A DNA stretch of 64,000 bases from Tautonia marina (GTDB lineage: Bacteria; Planctomycetota; Planctomycetia; Isosphaerales; Isosphaeraceae), in NCBI RefSeq assembly GCF_009177065.1, contig NZ_WEZF01000006.1, forward strand, positions 186,001-250,000, read 5' to 3'. The notes beneath the pieces are model-generated. The model was given only the letters and a program-made list of their open reading frames with translations. It searched no databases and was not told the DNA's origin. This document shows, piece after piece, positions 27,019 to 36,176 of this stretch. Each line of letters opens with the position of its first letter. Position 1 is the first letter of the stretch. The translations under genes were made by a program, and so were the position numbers.

Positions 27019-28137
27019 ATGGTCGACCTCCTCAATGGCATGCTCCCGGTGCCTTGCACCGCGGAGCATCCGCTCGAACAAATGAGCGCACACGGACAAC
27101 TCCGCGCCGGAGCCCTCACCAGCACCCTCTGGGATCGCCCCAAGCGGGGGCCTTTGCAATTGAACGTCGTGTTCCTCGACGGTCACCCGACGATCCACTC
27201 GCTGGTCAAAACGCACGTTCGGGATTGGGAAGCCGCGGCGAATCTGAAGTTCAACTTCCTCAGTCCGGATCGGTTCGTCGATGCTCACATCCGGATCACG
27301 ATGCCGGCGACCCGGATCTTTCAGTCATACATCGGGACCGGAGCGTTGTTGATTGATCGGCGCTTGCCGTCGATGACGCTCGGCTTCACCGACGACGTCC
27401 TGGCGAACCCAAACGAGGTCAAACGGCTCGTCCTGCACGAGTTCGGCCATGCCCTTGGCCTGATCCACGAGCATCAGAACCCCCGGGGGGGGCTGACCTT
27501 CAAGGTTCCCGAGGTCTACGACTATTTCTGGCAGCATCATCGCTGGGACCAGCGCACCGTCCGTGAACAGGTCATTGAACCGACCCGGATCGAGCTGCTG
27601 CACAACGCCACGCAGTTCGATCCGAAATCGATCATGCTCTACGCTTTCCCGGCCTCGATTATCGCCGGAGGCCCTGTCACCGCGACGCAGCTCAACTACG
27701 AACTGTCTGAGTGCGACCGGCGCTACATCGCCTCGCTGTACCCGAAAGACTCAACGCAACCTCCCCCCTCGGTTCCTGTCGAACCGACCGGCTATTTGCC
27801 GCTGCAACTGGGCAAACCCCTGACCGGAACCCTACCGATCCGAGGGGCGGAAATTCCCTACGGCTTCAAGATCGCAACGCCGGGCCGTTACGTCATGGAA
27901 ACCTTCACGCCGGCGGGAAGTCGGGAGGAATACTGGGTTCTCACCCTGCGAGATGCCCGGCAGCAGGTCGTGGCGGACGACCACCACGGCAGCAGTCCAA
28001 GCGGCCTCAACGCCCTGATCGAATGCGATCTGGCCCCAGGGGCGTATCGCCTTCATCTACGGCACCGCCTTCGCTCAGGACTCGGAACGTACGGAATTGT
28101 CGTGCGCAACGCGCAATCGAGGGATTTGCGCGGGTGA
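27019..28137 (+). CDS. Astacin-like zinc metalloprotease with C-terminal PPC-like domain, no visible signal peptide
   Basis: A 372-residue protein from the ATG at 27019; a TTG at 26983 is the alternative but has no ribosome site. The catalytic motif is HEFGHALGLIHE (zinc ligands H140, H144, H150), and the Met-turn is SIMLYAFP near residue 213, as in astacins (M12A). After about residue 255 there is a beta-sandwich resembling the bacterial pre-peptidase PPC domain (PYGFKIATPGRYVMET, CDLAPGAYRLHLRH). The N-terminus (MVDLLNGMLPVPCTAEHP) does not look like a signal peptide although the family is normally secreted. It sits within a run of exported-protein genes. Confidence 0.82.
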   Translation: MVDLLNGMLPVPCTAEHPLEQMSAHGQLRAGALTSTLWDRPKRGPLQLNVVFLDGHPTIHSLVKTHVRDWEAAANLKFNFLSPDRFVDAHIRITMPATRIFQSYIGTGALLIDRRLPSMTLGFTDDVLANPNEVKRLVLHEFGHALGLIHEHQNPRGGLTFKVPEVYDYFWQHHRWDQRTVREQVIEPTRIELLHNATQFDPKSIMLYAFPASIIAGGPVTATQLNYELSECDRRYIASLYPKDSTQPPPSVPVEPTGYLPLQLGKPLTGTLPIRGAEIPYGFKIATPGRYVMETFTPAGSREEYWVLTLRDARQQVVADDHHGSSPSGLNALIECDLAPGAYRLHLRHRLRSGLGTYGIVVRNAQSRDLRG

Positions 28138-28359
28138 TCGACCGCTCAGGCACTGGGGGACCGGCTCCGAGTCGTCTCGGTGCCTGTCTCCGGTTCCGCC
28201 GGAGGCGGTCCTGTTCCACCAGGACCGCTCGGATCGGCCAAACGATCTCACGCGGCTTGAATTCGCATCGGCTCAATTTGGCTGCTATACTTGCGTGGTT
28301 TGGCTCACAAGAGCCGCTCCTTGAGCCCGATTCCCTGAGCCAGTGGAGCGGCTAGCTAA

Positions 28360-28374
28360 CCTCACCTGGTGAGG
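28360..28374. promoter_or_regulatory. 15-nt palindrome upstream of the four-repeat gene
   Basis: CCTCACC-T-GGTGAGG is a perfect palindrome with a one-base centre, starting 52 nt before the GTG start at 28412. An operator is possible, and a transcript stem is less likely because there is no loop. Confidence 0.3.
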
Positions 28375-28411
28375 TGAGGGGCATTGCATTTCGAACGGGA
28401 GGGGGAACCCC

Positions 28412-29794
28412 GTGAATCGACTCGGCCCGACCTCCTTCTGGATCGTCCTGGTATGTCTGGTTGCGCCGGCCTCGATGGGGCAAGTTGCGGCTCAGGGGCA
28501 AGAGCGCGCGGTCGATCCGGAGGAGGTTTCGCTTGCTCCGGAGCAGTTCGATCTGATCCACCGCACGCTCCAGGGAGTTCACGACGAACTGAAGGCAGCG
28601 GACCCCGACATTGCCGCCGACACCTTGCGGGGACGGTTGTTGATCGAAGCGTATCAACTCATCAACAACGTGATGAACACCGGTCTGTCTGACGACCAAC
28701 TTCTGCTCCTTCCCGACTCGTTGAAAGAGGATGCCGGGCGGCTTGTCTCGATCGTTGTGGAAGATGAGCATTCTGATGCTCCAGGAACGGACCAGGGGCC
28801 GTTGCTGATCGACGATTCGTCCATCCCCGTTCGTCTGCGTCCGTTTCAGCCAATCCTCGCGGAGGTGCTTGCGGATCGCTTCGCGCAACTCAAGGCATCA
28901 AATCTCGATCCAGCAACACTGCGGAAGACGTTTGAGCAAGAGGCGATTGAGATGGCCGCCAGAGCAATCTCTCCCTCAGACGATCCGCGTGATCTGGTTG
29001 AGGCGGAACGGGACTATGTCGTCGCGCTCGCGTCGGGGATCGCCGGAGGGAACCTGAACCCAACGAATGATGCCGACCCTGCCGATGACCTCTTGCTTCA
29101 AGACGAGCTTGATGGAATTGCCGAGCTTCTCAGACGAAAAAACGCCGAGTGGAAGATCTCGGGAGAATGGCCTGCGATCAAGGATCGGATCGACCGGCTC
29201 GAACAGTTTGGAATGGCCCTGCTCGAGGAGAGTCTTCAGCGTCGTGATGCCGAGGCGTCCATCCCCATTTCGGCCCAGAAGCAAATCCGGGCCATGGCGG
29301 AAGTGATCGCTCGGGGCATTCCGCTGGCGCTTCGTCCAGAGACGACGACCCCCATCACTCCCGACGAGCCTTCCGAGCCCGACGAGCCTTCCGAACCCGA
29401 GGAACCGCCGAGCGTCGAGCCGTTTGAACTGGCCCCGGAACAGTTTCAGCGACTGGCGAGACTGGCCAGAGCCGTCGATCAGGGGCTTATCGTCGCCGGG
29501 ATCGACCTGCCCACGCGACGTACCACACTCCGCAAATTTTTCCGAGAGCATGCGGCACACCGTATCGGTCGAACCGTGGAATCCCTTCCCCCGGAGTTTC
29601 TTGAGGCGGTCGATCACGAGGTTGAGCGGATCTTGGCCGAACACTCCGGTGTGATCGATCCTGGGTACCCTCCCGTCATCGTTCAACCTCCGGTGGTCAC
29701 GGTTCCTCCGATCATCGCGGTTCCGACGACGGATCGGCCGATCCGGGTGGGTGTTCCCGACCGTCACTCCCGGTGGTGCTTCCCCTGGAACTGA
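28412..29794 (+). CDS. Exported protein with four internal helical repeats
   Basis: A 460-residue protein beginning at GTG with a GGGAGGGGG ribosome site just upstream. A signal peptide (FWIVLVCLVAPASMGQVAAQ) is followed by about four degenerate helical repeats of roughly 75 residues, at about 40-120, 134-212, 222-305 and 345-420. Compare LAPEQFDLIHRTLQGVHDEL, LRPFQPILAEVLADRFAQL, LQDELDGIAELLRRKNAEW and LAPEQFQRLARLARAVDQGL. Acidic PDEPSEPDEPSEPEEP separates units three and four. The tail is Pro/Val-rich (YPPVIVQPPVVTVPP) and ends in aromatic WCFPWN. I do not recognise the family. Confidence 0.7.
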   Translation: MNRLGPTSFWIVLVCLVAPASMGQVAAQGQERAVDPEEVSLAPEQFDLIHRTLQGVHDELKAADPDIAADTLRGRLLIEAYQLINNVMNTGLSDDQLLLLPDSLKEDAGRLVSIVVEDEHSDAPGTDQGPLLIDDSSIPVRLRPFQPILAEVLADRFAQLKASNLDPATLRKTFEQEAIEMAARAISPSDDPRDLVEAERDYVVALASGIAGGNLNPTNDADPADDLLLQDELDGIAELLRRKNAEWKISGEWPAIKDRIDRLEQFGMALLEESLQRRDAEASIPISAQKQIRAMAEVIARGIPLALRPETTTPITPDEPSEPDEPSEPEEPPSVEPFELAPEQFQRLARLARAVDQGLIVAGIDLPTRRTTLRKFFREHAAHRIGRTVESLPPEFLEAVDHEVERILAEHSGVIDPGYPPVIVQPPVVTVPPIIAVPTTDRPIRVGVPDRHSRWCFPWN

Positions 29795-29906
29795 CACAGT
29801 CTCCCCATCGAGTCCCCGAAGCTCGAATCGGTTGGCTCGACGCGCTCGAAACGCCTTCCGACCTGAACACGGATTGGGTCATTCTTTGTCAACGGAGCGA
29901 ACGACC

Positions 29907-30455
29907 ATGAGGTTGTCCTCGATCAGTGTCCGGTGCCTGACCTTGCTCGGGGTCGTCCTCCTGACACCCGGGCTCATTGAGCAATCTGCCAACGCCGGTG
30001 ATCTCTTTCGAAAAAAAGGGCAGTTGATCGCGGTTCCCGTTGCGCAGCCCGCGGCCTCCCCCTCGATCCTGTACGCCTTGCCGACGCAACCGGCTCAGGT
30101 CAGCGTGCTCCACGTCCCAACGCAACAAGCACTGGTTGCGGTACCGAGCTACGGGAGTGTGGCGAAATCGATGGTCCAGGTTCAGCAGCACGCCCCCCCC
30201 GAGCGAGGCGATTCCCCCTCGATTCAGATCACGGTGATCGAAGGTGATTCGTCCCGGTCGACTCCCTCGCCTCAGGCGTCGGGGCAGTTGCAGGGGAAAT
30301 CTCAGACTCAGGTTCAGTATTTCTCTGTGCAACCGCAGTCGGTGACCTACGTTGCCCCGATCGTCTCGCAAGCCGTCGCGGTGCCGCAGGCGACCCCGGT
30401 GCAGATCTACTACGTGCCCCCGGCTCCCAAGCGGTCCTGGTTCAAGTCGCACTGA
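29907..30455 (+). CDS. Small exported Pro/Gln/Val-rich protein
   Basis: A 182-residue protein starting at the ATG at 29907, with GGAG about 10 nt upstream. A signal peptide (LSSISVRCLTLLGVVLLTPG, cleavage near NANA-like SANAG) is followed by DLFRKKGQLIAVPVAQPAAS and then low complexity to the end, PPAPKRSWFKSH. Phrases shared with the protein at 25373-26764 (AVPVA, SPSI, ITV, and a final KR-W-x-K) suggest the two are related, perhaps a surface-exposed repeat class. No catalytic domain is present. Its own terminator follows at 30493. Confidence 0.6.
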   Translation: MRLSSISVRCLTLLGVVLLTPGLIEQSANAGDLFRKKGQLIAVPVAQPAASPSILYALPTQPAQVSVLHVPTQQALVAVPSYGSVAKSMVQVQQHAPPERGDSPSIQITVIEGDSSRSTPSPQASGQLQGKSQTQVQYFSVQPQSVTYVAPIVSQAVAVPQATPVQIYYVPPAPKRSWFKSH

Positions 30456-30492
30456 CTTGAGTGCGTCTCACGCTTCCGTTGAGAGATCAAGC

Positions 30493-30540
30493 GATCGGAG
30501 CGAGGCCCGGCGACTGGGCGTCGCTCCGATCAGTCGTTTT
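30493..30540 (+). terminator. Rho-independent terminator after the small exported protein
   Basis: A perfect 11-bp stem GATCGGAGCGA/TCGCTCCGATC with a 17-nt loop, followed by the T-containing stretch AGTCGTTTTA. It separates the exported-protein locus from gapA. Confidence 0.6.
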
Positions 30541-30597
30541 ACTGGGTTGCGTGTTGCGAGGCTCGGGAGGAAGGACGGCCCGGTGTCGCGGCTTGGA

Positions 30598-31742
<1,145 letters not shown>

Positions 31743-31783
31743 GCCGAGCCGATCGAGTTCTTCTCGCCACCACGTTTCCTCGC

Positions 31784-31828
31784 GACGACGCCCGGCCGAT
31801 CCCTGGTAAAGGGGGGCCGGGCGTTGTC
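31784..31828 (+). other. Strong stem-loop in the gapA-pgk intergenic region
   Basis: GACGACGCCCGGCC pairs with GGCCGGGCGTTGTC (14 pairs, one G-U, 17-nt loop). It lies 42 nt after the gapA stop and about 115 nt before pgk. The following sequence is not U-rich, so a transcription attenuator, processing site or mRNA stabiliser is as likely as a terminator. Confidence 0.55.
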
Positions 31829-31942
31829 TCATGTCGATTCCGAACACGATCTCGACGCGCCGAGGTCCCGACCCGATTCGAACGGGATCGATCGGCCCGA
31901 CAACCTTGATCCCACACCGAGAGTCATTAAAGGACACCCACC

Positions 31943-33139
31943 TTGGCCAAGCAAACGATCAAGGACCTGGATTTCAAGGGCAAGAAGGCGCTGGTCCGGG
32001 TCGATTTCAATGTCCCCCAGACGAAGGACGGCGAGGTCTCCGACGATCGCCGGATCCGATCGGCCCTGCCGACCCTCACGCACATTCTCGACCAGGGAGG
32101 CTCGCTGATTCTCGTCAGCCACCTGGGCCGTCCCAAGGGGGACCCGGAGGCCGACGCCGCCTTCCGGATGGACAAGGTCGCCGCCCGGCTTCAGGAGTTG
32201 ATCGGCCGCCCCGTGCAGAAGGCCGACGATACGGTCGGCCCCGACGCCCAGGCCAAGTGCGCCGCCCTGAAGCCCGGCGAGATCGTGGTCCTGGAGAACG
32301 TCCGCTTTAACAAAGGGGAGAAGAAAGGGGACCCCGAGTTCGCCAAGCAACTTGCCGGCCTGGCCGATTGCTACGTGAACGACGCCTTCGGCACCTGCCA
32401 CCGCGACGAGGCGTCGATGCTCGCCGTCCCCGAGCAATTCCCGAGCGACCAGCGGGCCATCGGCCTCCTGGTGGAGAAGGAACTGCAGATCCTCGACCAG
32501 CTTCTCGGCCAGCCGAAGCCCCCGATGATCGCCGTGATGGGAGGGGCCAAGGTTTCCGATAAGATCGGCGTGATCGAGAGCCTGCTCAAGAAGGTCGACA
32601 AGCTGCTCATCGGCGGCGCGATGACTTACACGTTCCTCAAGGCCCAGGGGCACTCCATCGGCATGAGCCGTTGCGAGGAGGATCGTCTCGACGTTGCCCA
32701 GCACCTCTTGAAACTCGGCGGCGACAAGATTGTCCTGCCGCAGGACCACCTGGTGACGACCTCGCTCGATCCCAACGAAGCCAAAACGACCGTCATCGAG
32801 GGCTCGGATCTTCCCGAAGGTCAGATCGGGATCGACATCGGACCCAAGACCGCCGAAGCCTACGCCGAGATCATTCGAAACGCCGGAACGGTCGTCTGGA
32901 ACGGCCCGATGGGCAAGTTCGAGGACGAGCCGTTCCGCAAAGGGACCATCGCCGTTGCCGAGGCCATGGCCGCGTCACCCGCGGTCACCGCCGTCGGAGG
33001 AGGCGAAACGGCCGAGGCCGTGGAACAGTTTGGCCTCGCCGACAAGGTCTCGCACGTTTCCACCGGCGGCGGTGCGTTCCTCGAAGCGCTCGAAGGGAAA
33101 TCCTTCAACTCCCTGCGAGTCATTCCGGATCGCGACTGA
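31943..33139 (+). CDS. pgk: Phosphoglycerate kinase
   Basis: A 398-residue enzyme transferring the acyl phosphate of 1,3-bisphosphoglycerate to ADP. It begins at a TTG codon (AAAGGA about 9 nt upstream), giving MAKQTIKDLDFKGKKALVRV and the PGK signature VRVDFNVP. Other landmarks are SHLGRPKGD, LLENVRF-like VLENVRFNKGEKKG, MGGAKVSDKIGV and the nucleotide-binding GGGETAEAVEQFG with STGGGAFLEALEGK at the end. Following gapA it forms the classical pair. The rare start codon may lower its translation relative to gapA. Confidence 0.97.
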   Translation: MAKQTIKDLDFKGKKALVRVDFNVPQTKDGEVSDDRRIRSALPTLTHILDQGGSLILVSHLGRPKGDPEADAAFRMDKVAARLQELIGRPVQKADDTVGPDAQAKCAALKPGEIVVLENVRFNKGEKKGDPEFAKQLAGLADCYVNDAFGTCHRDEASMLAVPEQFPSDQRAIGLLVEKELQILDQLLGQPKPPMIAVMGGAKVSDKIGVIESLLKKVDKLLIGGAMTYTFLKAQGHSIGMSRCEEDRLDVAQHLLKLGGDKIVLPQDHLVTTSLDPNEAKTTVIEGSDLPEGQIGIDIGPKTAEAYAEIIRNAGTVVWNGPMGKFEDEPFRKGTIAVAEAMAASPAVTAVGGGETAEAVEQFGLADKVSHVSTGGGAFLEALEGKSFNSLRVIPDRD

Positions 33140-33719
33140 ATCGGCCCTGGACGCAACGGTGTTCGGAAAGCGTCACCCAGGTCAGCTTCCCGAGCACCGA
33201 GCCCTGGCTCCCGTTCTCGTTCCGGGCTCATGAGGAGACCGCCAGCTGCTGCGATCCATCACGGCTGCGGTGCTCGATCCGAAGGCAGCCCTTGGGTGGC
33301 GCAAGACTTCTGGTCTCCACGTGGGTTTCTCACGCTTCGAATCCGCTCGGAAATGAAACGCGTTGGGGTTTTCGAGCGATTCGAATGCCGTGGATGTCCG
33401 ATGGAACGTGAATGCTACGGACAGAGTCGTCGGTTGGCATCCTCCGCGATCTGATCGATGGCACAAGGAATGCAAGACAAGAAGGCTGGGCAAGTTGGGT
33501 TCGTCTGCCTTTGCGTTCGAACGTTCCTCGATTTTCGGGAGATCGAGAAGAACACGAATGGGGAAACCGGACGGATTCTCTGGACCTTCGCGAGAGGCAG
33601 TGGTATAGAGAAACGATCGATCCCCGGCTCTCGGACGGGAGCAAGCGGGATCGGTCATCGGACTGGGGCGGAGCGATGAGGCCATTGCTCCGAGGCCCGA
33701 GGTCACCCGAGGTGATCCG
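33140..33719. other. Intergenic region upstream of rpe
   Basis: A 580-bp gap with no supported gene. Open frames exist on both strands but give Arg/Ser-rich, family-less products. A short stem GAGCCC/GGGCTC lies near 33202-33230 without a U tract. A weak promoter match is listed separately. A tRNA-like TTCGAATC at about 33337 lacks any cloverleaf. Confidence 0.5.
33581..33609 (+). promoter_or_regulatory. Possible promoter of the rpe gene
   Basis: TGGACC, 17-nt spacer, TATAGA, about 110 nt upstream of the rpe start at 33720. Both boxes are partial matches. Confidence 0.3.
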
Positions 33720-34469
33720 ATGCCGAGCGATCGAACTGAGCGACTGCAAGTCTGGGATCGCGCGTCCGCGCCCGTGATCACGCCGTCGCTTCTGGATTGC
33801 GATTTTGCCAGGGTGGGCCAGGAGATCGCCGCCCTTGAGGCTGCCGGGGTGGTCGCGCTGCACCTTGACGTGATGGACGGGCATTTCGTGCCAAACCTCA
33901 GCTACGGGCCTCCCGTCGTGGCCGACTGGCGTAAGGTGACCTCGCTTCCGTTCGATGTCCACCTGATGATGAGCAATCCGGCCGATTTTCTCGACGCCTT
34001 TGTTGCGGCCGGGGCCGATAGCCTCCTGATTCATGCCGAGGCGGTGCCATCTCCCGCCGACTTGCTCCGGCAGATCCAGCAGCAAGGGTGCCGGGCCGGA
34101 CTGGTGATCAACCCGCCGACCCCCTGGACGGCGGTTGAGCCGTATCTCGATGCGATCGACTCGGTGCTGGTCATGAGTGTCATGCCCGGCTTCGGGGGCC
34201 AATCGTTTCAGGATCATGTCCTGGAAAAAGTTCGGGCGATCCGCCAGGCTCGGCCGAGCCTGCGGATCGCCATCGACGGCGGGATCAATGCCTCGACGGC
34301 CGACCGGGCGACAGCCGCCGGCGCAACTCAGCTGGTCGTCGGTTCAGCCACCTATCGACCCGATGGCAATTACGCGGCGTCGCTGGGCGAGGTGGCCGAG
34401 GCGGCTCGTCGTGGACTCGAACGAGGCGGGGGCGTCCCGGGCGGGGCGGCTCACCCGTCACTCGAATGA
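33720..34469 (+). CDS. rpe: Ribulose-phosphate 3-epimerase
   Basis: A 249-residue TIM barrel that interconverts ribulose-5-phosphate and xylulose-5-phosphate in the pentose phosphate pathway. Landmarks are ITPSLLDCDFARVG, HLDVMDGHFVPNLSYGPPVV (metal-binding His/Asp), FDVHLMMSNPADF, VMSVMPGFGGQSF (catalytic Asp region is AIDGGIN) and VVGSATYRPDGNY. GAGGTGAT lies 5 nt before the ATG. Its 4-bp ATGA overlap with the next gene indicates translational coupling. The C-terminal tail after residue 230 is longer and Gly-rich. Confidence 0.95.
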   Translation: MPSDRTERLQVWDRASAPVITPSLLDCDFARVGQEIAALEAAGVVALHLDVMDGHFVPNLSYGPPVVADWRKVTSLPFDVHLMMSNPADFLDAFVAAGADSLLIHAEAVPSPADLLRQIQQQGCRAGLVINPPTPWTAVEPYLDAIDSVLVMSVMPGFGGQSFQDHVLEKVRAIRQARPSLRIAIDGGINASTADRATAAGATQLVVGSATYRPDGNYAASLGEVAEAARRGLERGGGVPGGAAHPSLE

Positions 34470-35056
34470 CACAGGTGCTTCTGATTCGACCGGGTGCCAC
34501 GGTCTACGACGAGCAAAACCGGGTCCAGGGCATCCTCGACGTCCCGCTGAGCGACCGAGGCCGTGCCGAGGTCGCCGAACTGGCCGATCGGCTCGCGGGA
34601 AACGGCGTGGCCATCTCTGCGCTGTATTGCGGCCCCGGAGAAAGCGTGGTGCGAACCGCCGAGACCGTCGGACGAGCCCTGGGCCTGCGGGTCCGTCGGC
34701 TCGACGAGCTTCGGAACCTCGACCAGGGACTCTGGCAAGGCTTGCAGATCGACGAGATCCGCCGACGCAATCTCAAACTGTTCCGCCAGTGGCAGGAAGA
34801 CCCTCGAACGGTCTGCCCTCCTCAGGGAGAGCCCGTGGAAACCGCCCTGGCCCGAATCACCACGGCCCTTCGCCCGATCCTTCGCAAACACCGAGACGAG
34901 GCCATCGGTCTCGTTGTGGCCGAGCCGATCGCCCGGCTTGTCTCCTGCTTCCTCAGACGCGATGAGAATGTCCTCTTGCTCGAACCGGTCCCGACGGGCG
35001 ATTTTGAACGCATTGAAGTCGTCGCAGAGGGCCGACAGGATCGATCACCCCCCTAA
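34466..35056 (+). CDS. Phosphoglycerate mutase-fold protein lacking both catalytic histidines
   Basis: A 196-residue member of the histidine phosphatase superfamily by fold: LLIRPGATVYDEQNRVQGILD, PLSDRGRAEVAELADRL, ELRNLDQGLWQG. The catalytic RHG motif reads R8-P9-G10, so the phospho-accepting His is Pro. The C-terminal S-H-G is replaced by A152-E153-P154 (VVAEPIARLV), so the second catalytic His is also gone. Phosphatase or mutase activity by the family mechanism is therefore unlikely. It is translationally coupled to rpe. A regulatory or scaffolding role is inferred; the fold assignment is strong, the function unknown. Confidence 0.8.
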   Translation: MTQVLLIRPGATVYDEQNRVQGILDVPLSDRGRAEVAELADRLAGNGVAISALYCGPGESVVRTAETVGRALGLRVRRLDELRNLDQGLWQGLQIDEIRRRNLKLFRQWQEDPRTVCPPQGEPVETALARITTALRPILRKHRDEAIGLVVAEPIARLVSCFLRRDENVLLLEPVPTGDFERIEVVAEGRQDRSPP

Positions 35057-35128
35057 GTCGAGGCGACCCTTAAGATTCCGACAGGGTCCCGACTTCTTTC
35101 GTTTCCCTTCCCCGCGAGCTCGAGATTG

Positions 35129-36055
35129 ATGGAACAACTCACCACCCCTCATGCCGATGTCCGGAGCCCCAGCCCGGCCGTCGCCCCCACCGGAGCGACT
35201 CCGCCCATGGCCTCCAACCGCAGTTCTTCGACCGACGCCGTCCCCTTGCCCGCCGTCAGCAAGAAGGTCCCCGAAGGGGTCTGGATGCGCTGCGACGGCT
35301 GTTCGGCAACCCTCTTCCGGAAGGAAGTCGAGCGCAACCGCCACGTCTGCCCCCAGTGCAATCACCACTTCACCCGATCGGCCCGCGATCGGATCGCCGA
35401 CCTGCTCGACACAGACACCTTCGAGGAATGGTTCCCCAACCTTCGCCCTGGTGACCCCCTGGGCTTCAACGACCGTCGGCCCTACCCGACCCGAGTCGAG
35501 GCCGAACAGCGCCGAACGGGTCTGACCGAGGCCGCCGTGGTGGGTCAAGGATTCATCAAGGGGATCCGGACCGTCTTCGGGATCACGGATTCCGGGTTCA
35601 TCATGGGCAGCATGGGCTCGGTCGTCGGGGAGAAGATCACCCGGGCGATCGAGGAAGCCACCCGTCTGAAGCTCCCGCTGGTCATCGTCTCCGGCTCCGG
35701 TGGCGGGGCTCGGATGCACGAGGGAATTTTCTCCCTGATGCAGATGGCCAAGACCTCTGCCGCCCTGGCACGTTATCATGCCGCCGGGGGCTTTTTCATC
35801 AGCGTACTGACCCACCCGACGATGGGGGGCGTAGCCGCCAGCTTCGCCAGCCTGGGGGACGTGATCCTCGCCGAGCCAAAGGCCCTGATCGGCTTTGCCG
35901 GCCCGAAGGTCATTCAGCAGACGGTCCGGGTGAAGCTTCCCGAAGGATTCCAGCGGAGCGAGTTTCTGCTCGAGCACGGGTTCATCGACCGAATCGTTCA
36001 CCGTCATGACCTGCGGAGCACACTTGCTCAACTGCTCAACTACGTGACCCCCTGA
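35129..36055 (+). CDS. accD: Acetyl-CoA carboxylase carboxyltransferase subunit beta
   Basis: A 308-residue zinc-finger subunit that, with AccA, transfers the carboxyl group from biotin to acetyl-CoA to make malonyl-CoA. The zinc finger is CDGCSATL...CPQCNHHFT (about residues 53-79). The crotonase-fold core follows: [58 protein letters not shown]. The first 40 residues are Ser/Pro/Ala-rich and unusually long for the family. A TTG at 35126 precedes the ATG used here. accA is not in the window. Confidence 0.94.
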   Translation: MEQLTTPHADVRSPSPAVAPTGATPPMASNRSSSTDAVPLPAVSKKVPEGVWMRCDGCSATLFRKEVERNRHVCPQCNHHFTRSARDRIADLLDTDTFEEWFPNLRPGDPLGFNDRRPYPTRVEAEQRRTGLTEAAVVGQGFIKGIRTVFGITDSGFIMGSMGSVVGEKITRAIEEATRLKLPLVIVSGSGGGARMHEGIFSLMQMAKTSAALARYHAAGGFFISVLTHPTMGGVAASFASLGDVILAEPKALIGFAGPKVIQQTVRVKLPEGFQRSEFLLEHGFIDRIVHRHDLRSTLAQLLNYVTP

Positions 36056-36176
36056 CGACGATCACCGGGCTCAAGGCGTGAGGATGACGATCAAACCGCC
36101 CTGGCCGCGACCGTTCGGGGAATCTCCGCGCAGACGTTTCCCGCTCCGCCCGATTCATTGACCGCAGGCGAGTCTG

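Noticed and set aside
33330-33350. A tRNA-like TTCGAATC
   Set aside because: There are no matching acceptor or anticodon arms within 90 nt, so it is not a tRNA.
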